Source: Acidobacteriota bacterium (GTDB lineage Bacteria; Acidobacteriota; Terriglobia; Terriglobales; SCQP01). From it: 64,000 bases of DNA. The DNA lies in assembly GCA_021789895.1 (NCBI GenBank), contig JAJYIU010000004.1, positions 95,272-159,271 on the forward strand, read 5' to 3'. The notes under the pieces are model-generated. The model had not been told where the DNA came from. It ran no database searches and was given only the letters and a program-made list of their open reading frames with translations. This document shows, in pieces, positions 37,420 to 46,246 of the stretch. The translations under genes were made by a program, and so were the position numbers. The first letter of the stretch is position 1. Each line of letters starts with the position of its first letter.

Positions 37420-37994
37420 GCCCGGCGCCGCTTGCAACCGCGCCCCGGCCGCGCGTTTCGCGCTCGCGGCTGTACCTGGCGGCGCTGGCTATCTTTGCGC
37501 TCGATCAGTTGACGAAAGGGATGATCGAGCGGCTGCCGGCCGGAATCAACCTCACGGTGATTCCACATTTCTTCCGCCTGGTGCAGGTGTTCAACCGCGG
37601 CGCCGCATTTGGCTTTTTGCAAAACTCGTCTTCGCCGTACACGCTGGGCAGCCTGATTGCCGTCTCGCTGATCGCGCTGGCGGTGGTGTTCAGTCTGCTC
37701 TGGCAGTCCTCCATGTCGCGCCGGAGCGGCTGGGCGCTGGCGATGATTCTGGGCGGCGCCTGCGGCAATCTTTTCGACCGCATTCTGCACGGGCGGGTGA
37801 CCGATTTCCTGCTGTTCTATCTCGGTCGCTACGAATGGCCGGCGTTTAACGTGGCCGACAGCGCCATCGTGATCGGCGCGACGCTGCTGATCTGGGAAAT
37901 CGCTTTCCAACGCCATCCGGAAGAACAGGCCAGGCCGGCGACGGAAGCGGAAACACCGGTGGCGAAACAGACGCAGACGACGCCGGAAGTTTAA
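37416..37994 (+). CDS. lspA: Lipoprotein signal peptidase (signal peptidase II)
   Basis: 192 residues from ATG 37416, which overlaps the ileS stop (ATGA); ileS-lspA coupling is widespread. Four transmembrane helices and the two catalytic aspartates: [19 protein letters not shown] and [11 protein letters not shown], plus [10 protein letters not shown]. Removes the signal peptide from diacylglyceryl-modified prolipoproteins at the inner membrane. lgt lies 130 nt downstream, linking both steps of lipoprotein maturation. The last 30 residues are polar. Confidence 0.95.
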   Translation: MSPAPLATAPRPRVSRSRLYLAALAIFALDQLTKGMIERLPAGINLTVIPHFFRLVQVFNRGAAFGFLQNSSSPYTLGSLIAVSLIALAVVFSLLWQSSMSRRSGWALAMILGGACGNLFDRILHGRVTDFLLFYLGRYEWPAFNVADSAIVIGATLLIWEIAFQRHPEEQARPATEAETPVAKQTQTTPEV

Positions 37995-38005
37995 GTTACG
38001 CGATC

Positions 38006-38026
38006 AGCTTTCAGCCGGCAGCCGGC
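38006..38026. repeat. AGC-phased heptad repeat, copy D
   Basis: Three adjacent 7-mers AGCTTTC, AGCCGGC, AGCCGGC in the lspA-lgt gap. Confidence 0.45.
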
Positions 38027-38124
38027 CCGCGGAATTGCGAAGCCAGGCGCGCGGGCTCTAATACGAAGCCGGGCGCGCTGGCGGTGAAGTGGCAGAAGCG
38101 GAAATGCTAAACTGAAATACACTT

Positions 38125-38940
38125 ATGTTTCCCCGCCTGCTGACCCTGGGTGGATTCACGCTGCATACCTATGGCCTGCTGGTCGCCGCCGGATTTCTGG
38201 CCGGCATCTACACCGCCCAGCGTTTCGCCCGTAAATTCGGCTTGAACCCCGACCAGATTTTTAATCTGGCCATCTACCTGGCCCTGGCCGCGATCGCCGG
38301 TTCCAAGCTGTTCCTGATCCTGCAAGACTGGCGTTTTTATCTGCACGATCCGCGGCAGCTATTCAGCTTGAGCCTGCTCGAATCGGCCGGCATCTTTTAT
38401 GGCGGGCTGGCGGGGGCGCTGCTGGTGCTGGTGATTTACGTGCGCCGGCAAAAGCTGAGCTGGCTGGCGGTGGGCGACGCGGTGGCGCCGGGCGCCGCAA
38501 TCGGCCATGCAATCGGGCGGCTGGGCTGCTTTTCCGCCGGCTGCTGCTGGGGCAGGCCGACCACCATGCCCTGGGGAATTACCTTCACCAGCCGTTATGC
38601 CCACATGACGGTGGGGGTGCCGCTGAACGTGCCGCTGGAGCCGACCCAGTTGATCGAGTCGGGAGCGGAATTGATCATCTTCCTGCTGCTCTGGCAAATA
38701 TCGAAACGGCGCGCCTTCGTGGGACAGTTGGCCGGGTTCTACCTGATCACCTATGGCGTGGTGCGATTCCTGGTGGATTTCTTACGGCGCATTGACCCCT
38801 CGGCGATGTTGTTCGGCGGCTGGATGTCGGCGGGACAATTGACCAGCCTGTTCGCCATCGCGTTGGGGATCGGCATCTTCGCCACGCGGGGGCGACGGCC
38901 GGCGCCGGCCGAGAAAGCCGCGACCGCGCGAACGAGCTGA
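38125..38940 (+). CDS. lgt: Prolipoprotein diacylglyceryl transferase
   Basis: 271 residues, seven hydrophobic segments. Transfers diacylglycerol from phosphatidylglycerol to the lipobox cysteine, the first step of lipoprotein maturation. Seen: HTYGLLVAAGFLAGI, GIFYGGLAGALLVL, the active-site region AIGRLGCFSAGCCWGRPTTMPWGI (a Cys-rich variant of the GNFxNGE signature), PLEPTQLIES and YGVVRFLVDFLRR. TAAACT ends 11 nt before the ATG; no clear ribosome site. Follows ileS-lspA on the same strand. Confidence 0.93.
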   Translation: MFPRLLTLGGFTLHTYGLLVAAGFLAGIYTAQRFARKFGLNPDQIFNLAIYLALAAIAGSKLFLILQDWRFYLHDPRQLFSLSLLESAGIFYGGLAGALLVLVIYVRRQKLSWLAVGDAVAPGAAIGHAIGRLGCFSAGCCWGRPTTMPWGITFTSRYAHMTVGVPLNVPLEPTQLIESGAELIIFLLLWQISKRRAFVGQLAGFYLITYGVVRFLVDFLRRIDPSAMLFGGWMSAGQLTSLFAIALGIGIFATRGRRPAPAEKAATARTS

Positions 38941-38979
38941 TGAGCAGTTGGCCGTTTCAGAGCAATCCTGATCCTATCG

Positions 38980-39861
38980 TTATACGGCGGCGGCGCGGGC
39001 GGGGGCGGCGAGGCGGGCGAGCCAGAGCAGGGTAGCGCGGCGGGCGGCGGCGCAGGCAGGGGCGGGCAGCAGGGCGGCGAGGGCTTCGGCGCCGGCGAGC
39101 ACGGCGCCGCTCCAGGCGCCGCCTGCTAGCAGCAGGTGATGGCCGAAAGCCGATAAATCCAGTTGCGGCGACCAGCAGACCGGGAGGGATTCCCGGGCTT
39201 CGGCGGGAAACGCATTGCGGACGGCCTCGAGCAGGCGGGCGGATTCCAGTTCTCCGTGGCGATAGAACAATCCGCTATAAAGATCGATGCGCAGGGAAGC
39301 GGCGCGGGAGCGCAGGTGCTCGCTGACGACCTGGGCGCGGCGGGGGGAATTGTTTTTGCCGGCGGCGAAGTGGACGACGACGGGAAAGGCGGGGCAGCCG
39401 AGGTGAAGTCCGAGCCAGTGCGCCGCAGTGGCCAAAGCCAGGGCGGATTCGCCAACCGTAGTGACAGCGGGCAGTTCCAGCCAGGCGAAGCTGCCGGCCA
39501 GGGCTTCGGAGTTGCCGGGGGGGGAGGCGAAGCGGGCGAGGGCGGCGCGACCGCCGCCGACCGGTTCGAGCAGGGCCAGGGCGGCACGGGAATCGCGCTC
39601 GGGCAGGGTGAGCAGGGCGGCATCGCAGGCGCGATCGAGCAGGGCGGCGATGGCGCGCATGGCGGGGGATTCGAGGGCGCGGGCGGCGGCGAGTTCGTCC
39701 CAGCCGCGGGCGGCGCGACGCTCGCGCAGCAGGCGCTGCCAGGCGGCAAGGCGGGCGGGGTCGGGCGGGGCGGAGGGGCTATCCACTTCCAGCGCCCAGT
39801 TGCCGAGCAGGCCGGGCTCGGCCGCCGGCCAGTCGCCGGCGATGCGTATGCGAGGGGTCAC
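38980..39861 (-). CDS. Unknown protein encoded behind selD
   Basis: 293 residues, Ala/Leu-rich, no signal peptide and no family recognised. The middle (about 100-190) has a mixed alpha/beta pattern with LELPAVTTVGESALALATAAHWLGLHL and PVVVHFAAGKNNSPRRAQVVSEHL; the C-terminal 60 residues are hydrophobic helical (AGGAWSGAVLAGAEALAALLPAP). It starts 77 nt after the selD stop on the same strand, so cotranscription with selD is likely. A role in selenium use is only a guess from position. Confidence 0.6.
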   Translation of the reverse strand: MTPRIRIAGDWPAAEPGLLGNWALEVDSPSAPPDPARLAAWQRLLRERRAARGWDELAAARALESPAMRAIAALLDRACDAALLTLPERDSRAALALLEPVGGGRAALARFASPPGNSEALAGSFAWLELPAVTTVGESALALATAAHWLGLHLGCPAFPVVVHFAAGKNNSPRRAQVVSEHLRSRAASLRIDLYSGLFYRHGELESARLLEAVRNAFPAEARESLPVCWSPQLDLSAFGHHLLLAGGAWSGAVLAGAEALAALLPAPACAAARRATLLWLARLAAPARAAAV

Positions 39862-39938
39862 AGCAGGAGTGTACCCGCACGTGGGCGCCGAGCGCCAGCG
39901 GGCAGAGCGGCGTCACCGAATTCGCAACTAAACCGCTA

Positions 39939-40979
39939 TCAAAAAATCCGCAGCGGGGCGGGGCCGGAGGGTTCGACCGCGCCGATGCGGGCGGCGTCGA
40001 GGCCGGCGGCGAGCAGGTTTGCGAGTAGCGGATCGGCCTCTTCCGCCGGCAGCGCGATCAGCAGGCCGCCGGAGGTTTGGGGATCGTAAAGCAGAGCCAG
40101 CAACTCCGGCGCGAGCTGTGTGTCGTAGGCGACGGCGCATTCGGCGAAGGCGCGGTTGTTTTTCAGGCCCTGGGGCTGGAAGCGGAGGGCGTAGTCGAGC
40201 GCGCCGGGCAGCAGCGGCAATTTTCCGGCTTCGAGGCGGAGGGTGACCTTGCTGGCGAGGGCCATTTCGCGGGCGTGGCCAACGAGGCCGAAGCCGGTGA
40301 TGTCGGTGGCGGAGTGGGGATGGCATTCGAGCATGAGCTCGCAGGCGCGGCGGTTGAGGCGGCTCATGGACTCGACCGCGGCCTCGGCGTGGCTCTCGCG
40401 GCAGGCGCCGCGCTTGAGGGCGGTGCTGATGACGCCGGTGCCCAGGGGCTTGGTGAGGAGCAGGGCATCGCCGGGGCGGGCGGCGCTGTTGGGCAGGATG
40501 CGGCCGGGATGGATCAGGCCGGTGATGGCGTAGCCGAACTTGATCTCGTCGTCGCGGACGCTGTGGCCGCCGGCGAGGGTGCAGCCGGCTTCGAGCAGTT
40601 TTTCCTGGCCGCCGGCAAGGATGCCTTCGAGCAGGTCCCAATTTTCTTTTTCGGGGAAGCCGACGATGGAGAGCGCGGTCAGGGGGCGCCCGCCCATGGC
40701 GTAAATATCGCTGAGGGAGTTGGCGGCGGCGATGCGGCCGAAGCTGCGCGGATCATCCACGATGGGCGAGAAAAAGTCCACCGTCTGCACCAGCGCCAGC
40801 TCGTCGGAGAGACGATACACGCCGGCGTCGTCGGCCTGATCGAAGCCGACCAGCAGATTAGGATCGGGCGAGCGCGCGAGCTTGCCCAGGACCGCGTCCA
40901 ACACCGTTGGACTCAGTTTTCCGGCTCAACCCGCGGCCTTGGCCATTTCGGTCAGCCGCCGGGTGACGATTTCCGCCAT
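39939..40979 (-). CDS. selD: Selenide, water dikinase; selenocysteine-containing (in-frame UGA, codon 18)
   Basis: 346 residues when the UGA at 40926-40928 is read as selenocysteine. The ORF track begins only at GTG 40904 and so lacks the catalytic end. Upstream in the same frame is ATG 40979 with a perfect AAAGGAGG 4 nt before it, encoding MAEIVTRRLTEMAKAAG, then UGA, then AGKLSPTVLDAVL. This matches the SelD active site, where Cys or Sec is followed two residues later by the essential Lys (U-x-x-K). The rest has DDAGVYRL, TVDFFSPIVDDPRSFGRIAAANSLSDIYAMGG and GGHSVRDDEIKFGYAITG. SelD makes selenophosphate from selenide and ATP for Sec-tRNA and selenouridine synthesis. A SECIS-like hairpin follows the UGA. 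Confidence 0.93.
40896..40912 (-). promoter_or_regulatory. Putative bacterial SECIS hairpin in selD
   Basis: In the selD mRNA, 13 nt after the UGA codon, GUCCAAC-GGU-GUUGGAC forms a perfect 7-bp stem whose apex holds G-U about 22 nt from the UGA. Distance and apical GU fit the element bound by SelB; binding is inferred. Confidence 0.65.
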
Positions 40980-41094
40980 GCGCCTCCTTTCCGCGCGGCA
41001 AGGGAGCGAGCCGCCGCGCCGATCTCCATCGCATTCCCAGCTTAGCGCCACCGGCGAGGCGGCGGTGTCCACCACGCCGGGCGGCAAGTGAAAT

Positions 41095-43521
41095 TCAATT
41101 CCGGATGTCGTACACGCCGGCATGGCGAAGCCAGATCTGCAGCCGGCGTCCATGTTCGGCGCGCTCGGCGGCGACGGTTTTGCCATTGACGCGCAGCGTG
41201 GCGGCGCCGGCGCCCGCCGGCATGCGCAGCCGCGCCACCACGCCGGATGGAAGAGTTAAATGCGCTTCCAGGCGATGAGCGGGGAGGGCGCGGTAGTTGG
41301 CCTGAACCAGCCCGTGCGGGGTAGGCTCGGCGCCGCGCGCCCAGCGCAGGCCTAACAGATCGGGGCGGATGCTCATGCGGCGGAAACCGGGCGCGAGCGG
41401 CTTGAGCCCGAGCACCTGCTCGGTCAGCCAGGCAGTGGGGCCGCTTGACCATCCATGCGCCAGGCTGACGAAATAGCCCATGCCATTGTCGGCCTGCAAA
41501 TGGCGGTGGAAATCGGTTTTGGGCCAGGAGGGATCGTAGGCTTCCCAGAAGCTGGTGGCGCCTTCGCGAATCATGCCGCCCCAGAACTGGCGGATCCAAT
41601 CGAGCGCGTGGCGGCGATGGCCGAGCGCGGCCATCGCGTCAATCACGTAGAAATTGTAATAAGGCGTGATCATTTGCCGGTGAGGGCGGGAGAGCGACTG
41701 CTGCCAGATGGCCCGGCGCTCGGCAGGCGAAGCCACGCCGGAAAATACCGCCATGGCATTGGGCTGCCAGCGATGGCCGAAGGTTTGGCCGGTGCGCAAT
41801 TGCGTCTGAGCGACCTGGAGCACGCGGCGGGCGTAGGCGGACCAGGCATGAGCCGCGGCGGTGTCGCCCATGCGGCGGAGCATCCAGGCGGCGTTGCGGA
41901 AAGCGCGGTAGAACTCGAGTTGCGTGGCGCGGCGGGTGGAGGGATTGTCGCCATAGAGGCCGGGCGACCAATCGATGAACGGCCAGGCATGGTGAGCGTT
42001 GTCGAAGCGCGCAGCCGGCATTTCGCTGCGCATGTAGCGCAGCAGCGCCAGCAGCGGCCGGTGGAGGGATTTCAAATATTCGAGATCGCCGGTGTGGAGG
42101 AAATAATCGCGCTCGCCCATCACCCAAAAAGCGGAGTAGCCGGGGATGCCGTTGACGTCATGCTGATGCGGGCGGGCGCTGTCGCCGACCAGGCGGTTCA
42201 AGGTGTCTTGCATTAGGAAATGGTCGGCGAAGACGGTGTCGATCACGCGGCCGCTGACGTCGAGATCGCCCATCCAGCGGCCGCGATCGCGCTTGGGAGC
42301 GTCCCAGATATCGTCGAGCATGCAGAGGTGAGCGGTGTAAGCGCCGGTGGCCCAGATGCGGTTCAAGAGCGGGTCAGAGGAGACGAAGCTGCCGCGGTAA
42401 TGAACGGGGTAGAAAATGCCGTCGAGGCGGATGGTCCGGAAGCGTTCCCAGCCGGCTTTACCGCCGGGGACAAATTGCAGCCGCACATAGCGGAAGGCGC
42501 TTTTGGGGCCGTAGGCCAGTCCCGAGGGCAGGGTATAAATCGGGGTTTCGCCGAGGTAGGGATGGAGTGTTTCCCCAAGCGACTCGCCGTAACTGGCGAT
42601 GACGAGCAGAGGCTGCGAGGCGACCGAGCGCAGCGCGATGCGGCCGGTGATCTCGCGGCCGAAATCGAGCACCAGGCTGGGCCAGGCGCTTTTGGGCGCG
42701 CCCGCCGGGACCCGCACCGCAAATCCGGAGCCGAGGGAGGCGGCGTGAAGCTGCCGGCGCGAATAGAGCGCCTGCAGATGGCGGAATTTGCCCGCGCCGG
42801 GCGCGACCTGGAGGACGCGCAGCGCCTGGACGGGCACACGCGCCAGGAAGGGCGAGATGCCGTCATAGCCCGGCCAGGCGTAAAGGCCGGAATCGGCGTT
42901 CCATTGGAAATTGTCAATGTGGCTCTCGATGGCGCCGAGGTCGCGGACCGGCTGCCAGGCGGAGAGATCGGGCTTGGACGCCGGCCAGCCGGCGGGGGCA
43001 TTGAGTCGGCAGTACCAATGCGCATCGCTCGTAACGAGCGCCGGGGCGAAGCGCTCGTAGGCGGCCGGCACGATCTTCGCCACCAGGCCTGCGCCCTTGC
43101 CGGTCACCGCAATTGCCAGCCAGTTATCTCCCGGCTGCAGGCTGACCGCATGGCTCCAGACCAGGGGGCGCAGGCGTCCGGGCTTGCGATTGTTTTGGCC
43201 GAGCGGTTTGCCGTTCAGCCAGACGCGGAAGCGGCTGGGGCCGGCGACATAGAGAGTCGCCTGCGGCGGCGGGGTGGCGACCTGAAACAGGCGCACGAAG
43301 TCGGGTTGGGCGGCTTTGGGCGCCTTGCCCGGGAGCCAGATATAGCGCTCGGGCAGGGGTTGATGCAGAGCCCGCTCCAGGCGGGGATGGCGGACTTGAG
43401 CAAATAAGTCCAGGCGGCGGACAGGAGCGCCGGGGAATTGGGATTGGGCCGCGGCGAAGACGGCGGCGGCGGGAAGGCAAAGGGCGAAAAACAGCTGGCG
43501 AAAACGTGGCATATTTTCCAT
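41095..43521 (-). CDS. Exported GH78-type alpha-L-rhamnosidase-like enzyme
   Basis: 808 residues. Sec signal peptide at residues about 8-25 (LFFALCLPAAAVFAAAQ). Beta domains (30-350) precede an (alpha/alpha)6 catalytic domain (about 355-720) with DAPKRDRGRWMGDLDVSGR, the counterpart of the GH78 DxPxRxER-GD acidic cluster, then PGYSAFWVMGERDY, GATSFWEAYDPSW and LAHGWSSGPTAWLTEQVLGL. The C-terminal beta cap has GTEPTPHG-like GAEPTPHGLV. Likely releases L-rhamnose from plant or bacterial polysaccharides outside the cytoplasm. M1 (43521) and M4 (43512) are both possible starts. Followed by selD after 115 bases. Confidence 0.8.
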   Translation of the reverse strand: MENMPRFRQLFFALCLPAAAVFAAAQSQFPGAPVRRLDLFAQVRHPRLERALHQPLPERYIWLPGKAPKAAQPDFVRLFQVATPPPQATLYVAGPSRFRVWLNGKPLGQNNRKPGRLRPLVWSHAVSLQPGDNWLAIAVTGKGAGLVAKIVPAAYERFAPALVTSDAHWYCRLNAPAGWPASKPDLSAWQPVRDLGAIESHIDNFQWNADSGLYAWPGYDGISPFLARVPVQALRVLQVAPGAGKFRHLQALYSRRQLHAASLGSGFAVRVPAGAPKSAWPSLVLDFGREITGRIALRSVASQPLLVIASYGESLGETLHPYLGETPIYTLPSGLAYGPKSAFRYVRLQFVPGGKAGWERFRTIRLDGIFYPVHYRGSFVSSDPLLNRIWATGAYTAHLCMLDDIWDAPKRDRGRWMGDLDVSGRVIDTVFADHFLMQDTLNRLVGDSARPHQHDVNGIPGYSAFWVMGERDYFLHTGDLEYLKSLHRPLLALLRYMRSEMPAARFDNAHHAWPFIDWSPGLYGDNPSTRRATQLEFYRAFRNAAWMLRRMGDTAAAHAWSAYARRVLQVAQTQLRTGQTFGHRWQPNAMAVFSGVASPAERRAIWQQSLSRPHRQMITPYYNFYVIDAMAALGHRRHALDWIRQFWGGMIREGATSFWEAYDPSWPKTDFHRHLQADNGMGYFVSLAHGWSSGPTAWLTEQVLGLKPLAPGFRRMSIRPDLLGLRWARGAEPTPHGLVQANYRALPAHRLEAHLTLPSGVVARLRMPAGAGAATLRVNGKTVAAERAEHGRRLQIWLRHAGVYDIRN

Positions 43522-43660
43522 TCCGTTGCAGAATTAAAGCAGGGCCTGGCGACGGGCCGCAGCCGCCGGCGAAACTCATCCTACGGCCAAAGTGGAAGGC
43601 CGGGCAAATCGCGCGCCCGGCGGGTGAGCGCCAAATGGGCCGAGAGGAGACCGCACGGCA

Positions 43661-44557
43661 ATGATCGATTCCGCCATTCCCATCGTTCGCAAAGCGGTTT
43701 TTCCCGCGGCCGGGCTGGGCACCCGTTTTTTGCCTGCCACCAAGGCGCAGCCCAAGGAAATGCTGCCGCTGGTGGACAAGCCGATCATACAGTACGGCGT
43801 GGAAGAAGTGCTGGAATCCGGCCTGGATAACATCATCATGATCACCGGCCGGGGAAAGAACTCGATCGAGGACCATTTCGACGTCAGCTTCGAGCTGGAG
43901 CGCATTCTGGAGGAGAAAGGCAAAACCGACCTGCTGAAGGTGGTGCGCGAGATCTCCGACATGCTGCACATCGCCTACGTGCGCCAGAAAGAGGCGCTGG
44001 GGCTGGGACACGCGGTGCTGACGGTGCGCGAACTGGTGGGACAGGAGCCGTTTGCGGTGCTGCTGGCCGACGACGTGATAGACGCCGATACTCCGGTGCT
44101 GCGCCAGATGTTGGACGTGTACGAGGCCACCGGGCACAGCGTGATCGCGGTCGAGCAGGTGAAGCAGGAGGCGATTTCCAGCTATGGCGTGGTGCAGATC
44201 GAGCCCTGGGATGATAAGCGCTTTTCCGGGCCGGTGTATCGCATCCACGACATGGTGGAAAAGCCCAAGCCGCAGCATGCGCCCTCGGACCTGGCGGTGG
44301 TCGGGCGATATATTTTGACTCCGGCGATTTTCGAATTTCTCGAAACCACACCCCGGGGAGCGGGAGGAGAAATCCAATTGACCGACGCGCTGCGCGGGCT
44401 GGCGCGGCGGGAGCCGATTCACGCCTTGCGCTTTCAGGGGCGGCGGCACGACACCGGCGACAAGCTGGGCTTTCTGCAGGCCACGGTGGAGCTGGCGTTG
44501 AAGCGATCCGACCTGGGAAAGGCGTTCCGCGAGTATTTGAAAACGCTGCCGCTATGA
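43661..44557 (+). CDS. galU: UTP--glucose-1-phosphate uridylyltransferase
   Basis: 298 residues. Makes UDP-glucose from UTP and glucose-1-phosphate. Signature AVFPAAGLGTRFLPATKAQPKEMLPLVDKP-type N-terminal motif (seen as AAGLGTRFLPATKAQPKEML), YVRQKEALGLGHAVL, LLADDVI, EKPKP and VVGRYILTPAIFEFL. Ribosome site GAGGAG. The downstream glycosylase gene overlaps its stop by 4 bases (ATGA). UDP-glucose feeds envelope polysaccharide and trehalose/glycogen routes. Confidence 0.96.
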   Translation: MIDSAIPIVRKAVFPAAGLGTRFLPATKAQPKEMLPLVDKPIIQYGVEEVLESGLDNIIMITGRGKNSIEDHFDVSFELERILEEKGKTDLLKVVREISDMLHIAYVRQKEALGLGHAVLTVRELVGQEPFAVLLADDVIDADTPVLRQMLDVYEATGHSVIAVEQVKQEAISSYGVVQIEPWDDKRFSGPVYRIHDMVEKPKPQHAPSDLAVVGRYILTPAIFEFLETTPRGAGGEIQLTDALRGLARREPIHALRFQGRRHDTGDKLGFLQATVELALKRSDLGKAFREYLKTLPL

Positions 44558-45240
44558 AGGGGATGCGCGGCGGGGAAAGGCGCGGCCGCAGAGCCGCGGC
44601 CGGCGCGGAGCGGGGAAGCCGGCCGCCGGCGGAGGCGGCGCCGCTGGCGCGGGAGTTTTTCGAGCGGCCGCCGCTGGAGGTGGCGCCCGCGCTGCTGGGT
44701 AAATTACTGCTGCGGCGCTGGCGCGGAATCTGGCTTGCCGGGCGCATCGTCGAGGTGGAAGCGTACCTGGGACGCGAGGACCCGGCGGCGCATGCCTGGC
44801 GCGGGCCGACGCCGCGCAATCGCGTGCTCTTCGGGCCCGCCGGCCATGCTTACGTCTATCTGATCTACGGGCTGCATACTTGCCTGAACGTTTCCACCCT
44901 GCCGGCGGGGGAGGCGGGCTGCGTACTTTTACGCGCGCTGCAGCCGGCGATGGCGGGCGCGGCGGGGCCCGGCGGCGAAACTACGCCGAAAACAATGAGC
45001 GGGCCCGGGCGGCTGACGCGGGTGCTGCACATCGGACGGGCGCTGAATGGGCGCGACCTGACGCAGGCGGGGGATTTGTATCTCGCCGACGACGGCTGGC
45101 CGGCCCGGCTGGCGGAAGCGGAACGGCGGGAGTGGAGCGAAATCCGCGTCACGCGGCGCATCGGCATCAGCCGCGCGCGCGAGCTGCCGGCGCGTTTTTA
45201 TTTGGCGGCCTCGCGGGCGGTATCGGGGCCGCGTCAGTGA
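44554..45240 (+). CDS. DNA-3-methyladenine glycosylase (AAG/MPG family)
   Basis: 228 residues. Monofunctional alkylbase excision glycosylase: AREFFERPPLEVAPALLGKLLLRR, the catalytic glutamate in RIVEVEAYLGREDPAAHAWRGPTPRN, FGPAGHAYVYLIYGLHTCLNVST and the terminal RITRRIGISRARELPARFYL-like segment. The first 30 residues are basic and disordered, longer than usual, because the gene start overlaps the galU stop; a later start is possible but would lose the overlap. Confidence 0.92.
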   Translation: MKGMRGGERRGRRAAAGAERGSRPPAEAAPLAREFFERPPLEVAPALLGKLLLRRWRGIWLAGRIVEVEAYLGREDPAAHAWRGPTPRNRVLFGPAGHAYVYLIYGLHTCLNVSTLPAGEAGCVLLRALQPAMAGAAGPGGETTPKTMSGPGRLTRVLHIGRALNGRDLTQAGDLYLADDGWPARLAEAERREWSEIRVTRRIGISRARELPARFYLAASRAVSGPRQ

Positions 45241-45399
45241 TGAGCGCGGCGCCGGCCGCAAGTGGAAAAAGACGGACCGGCGTTGCAGGTCACTGGTTCA
45301 TCATCAGAAAAAAAGCTTAGAGAAGCGAACGCGGCATTGCGCCTTGGGCCCGGCGCGGCTATACTCCACCTAGCCTGCCAGCAGCGGGCGATCGCAGCT

Positions 45400-45681
45400 A
45401 TGGCCACTGAACCCAAAACAATTCCTGTCCTCCCTGTCCGCGAGATGGATGATTTTTTAAAACTGGAATCCAAGATCGAGCGCGTGGCGGAAGAGCTGCG
45501 GCTGGCGCGCGAGGCGCGGCTGCGCGCCGAACAGGAAACGCATGCCTGGAAGACGCGCCTTGGCGAGCTCAAAGAGAATTTCAACCGGCTGGAAAAAGAA
45601 GTGATTGCCTTGCGCAAGGAGCGCGAGGAAGTGCAGCAGCGAGTGCAGAAAATCATGGGCCTGGTGGACGCCCTGGCCTGA
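45400..45681 (+). CDS. zapB: ZapB-like coiled-coil cell division protein
   Basis: 93 residues from ATG 45400 (the track start is 46 codons early). From about residue 12 the whole chain is a coiled coil with heptads (FLKLESKIERVAEELRLAREARLRAEQETHAWKTRL and on to EEVQQRVQKIMGLVDAL). It directly precedes zapA, which supports a ZapB-type partner that links ZapA to the division site. A -10-like TATACT (45360-45365) lies about 34 nt upstream. Sequence alone would only say 'short coiled coil'. Confidence 0.65.
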   Translation: MATEPKTIPVLPVREMDDFLKLESKIERVAEELRLAREARLRAEQETHAWKTRLGELKENFNRLEKEVIALRKEREEVQQRVQKIMGLVDALA

Positions 45682-45719
45682 CCGGCGCGCGGGCCGGCGG
45701 AGGCGGGAAGGAAAGCGGC

Positions 45720-46031
45720 ATGGTCAAGACCGTGACCCGGGTGGAGATCTACGATCAGACCTATAGCATTGCCGGGGACAACGACGCCGAATACGTGCGC
45801 CGGCTGGCGGCAAACCTCGACGCCCGCATGCGCCGCATCGCCCGGCAGGCCAAGGTGGTGGATTCGGTTCGGGTCGCGATTCTGACGGCCATGAACCTGG
45901 CCGATGAACTGGAGTCGCTGCAGGCGAGAAACGAGCAGCTCGAGCGCGCGGTGCAGGAGAAAACCGCCAGTTATAACGCGATCCTCGACCGCGCCCTGTC
46001 CTATAAAGGCGAAGGCATCAGCGTCGCCTGA
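45720..46031 (+). CDS. zapA: Cell division protein ZapA
   Basis: 103 residues. N-terminal beta/alpha head VKTVTRVEIYDQTYSIAGDNDAEYVRRLAANLDARMRRIA, then SVRVAILTAMNLADEL and a C-terminal coiled coil; the pattern is diagnostic for ZapA, which bundles FtsZ filaments in the Z-ring. GGGAAGGAAAG precedes the ATG. Follows zapB by 38 nt. Confidence 0.92.
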   Translation: MVKTVTRVEIYDQTYSIAGDNDAEYVRRLAANLDARMRRIARQAKVVDSVRVAILTAMNLADELESLQARNEQLERAVQEKTASYNAILDRALSYKGEGISVA

Positions 46032-46246
46032 AGACGGATTCCTGAAACCCGCCAGCCAATCGCCAACCGCGGGTGCTGCGCAATTGCTACGGAATGCATA
46101 GGGCGATGGCGGACCGGCCTCGCATTTTCAAATGAATGGCGGGCAACCAGTACGATTGCAACCGCAATGCGCGGAACCCGCATGACATAAGACGCATGAG
46201 CAGCGATTTTCGGGCGCGACGGAGCGGCGTTCGCTACAATCAAAGA

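Noticed and set aside
40926-41186. 86-codon minus frame ending at TGA 40926
   Set aside because: Its last 17 codons are the true N-terminus of selD, and the TGA is the selenocysteine codon rather than a stop; the earlier part is noncoding.
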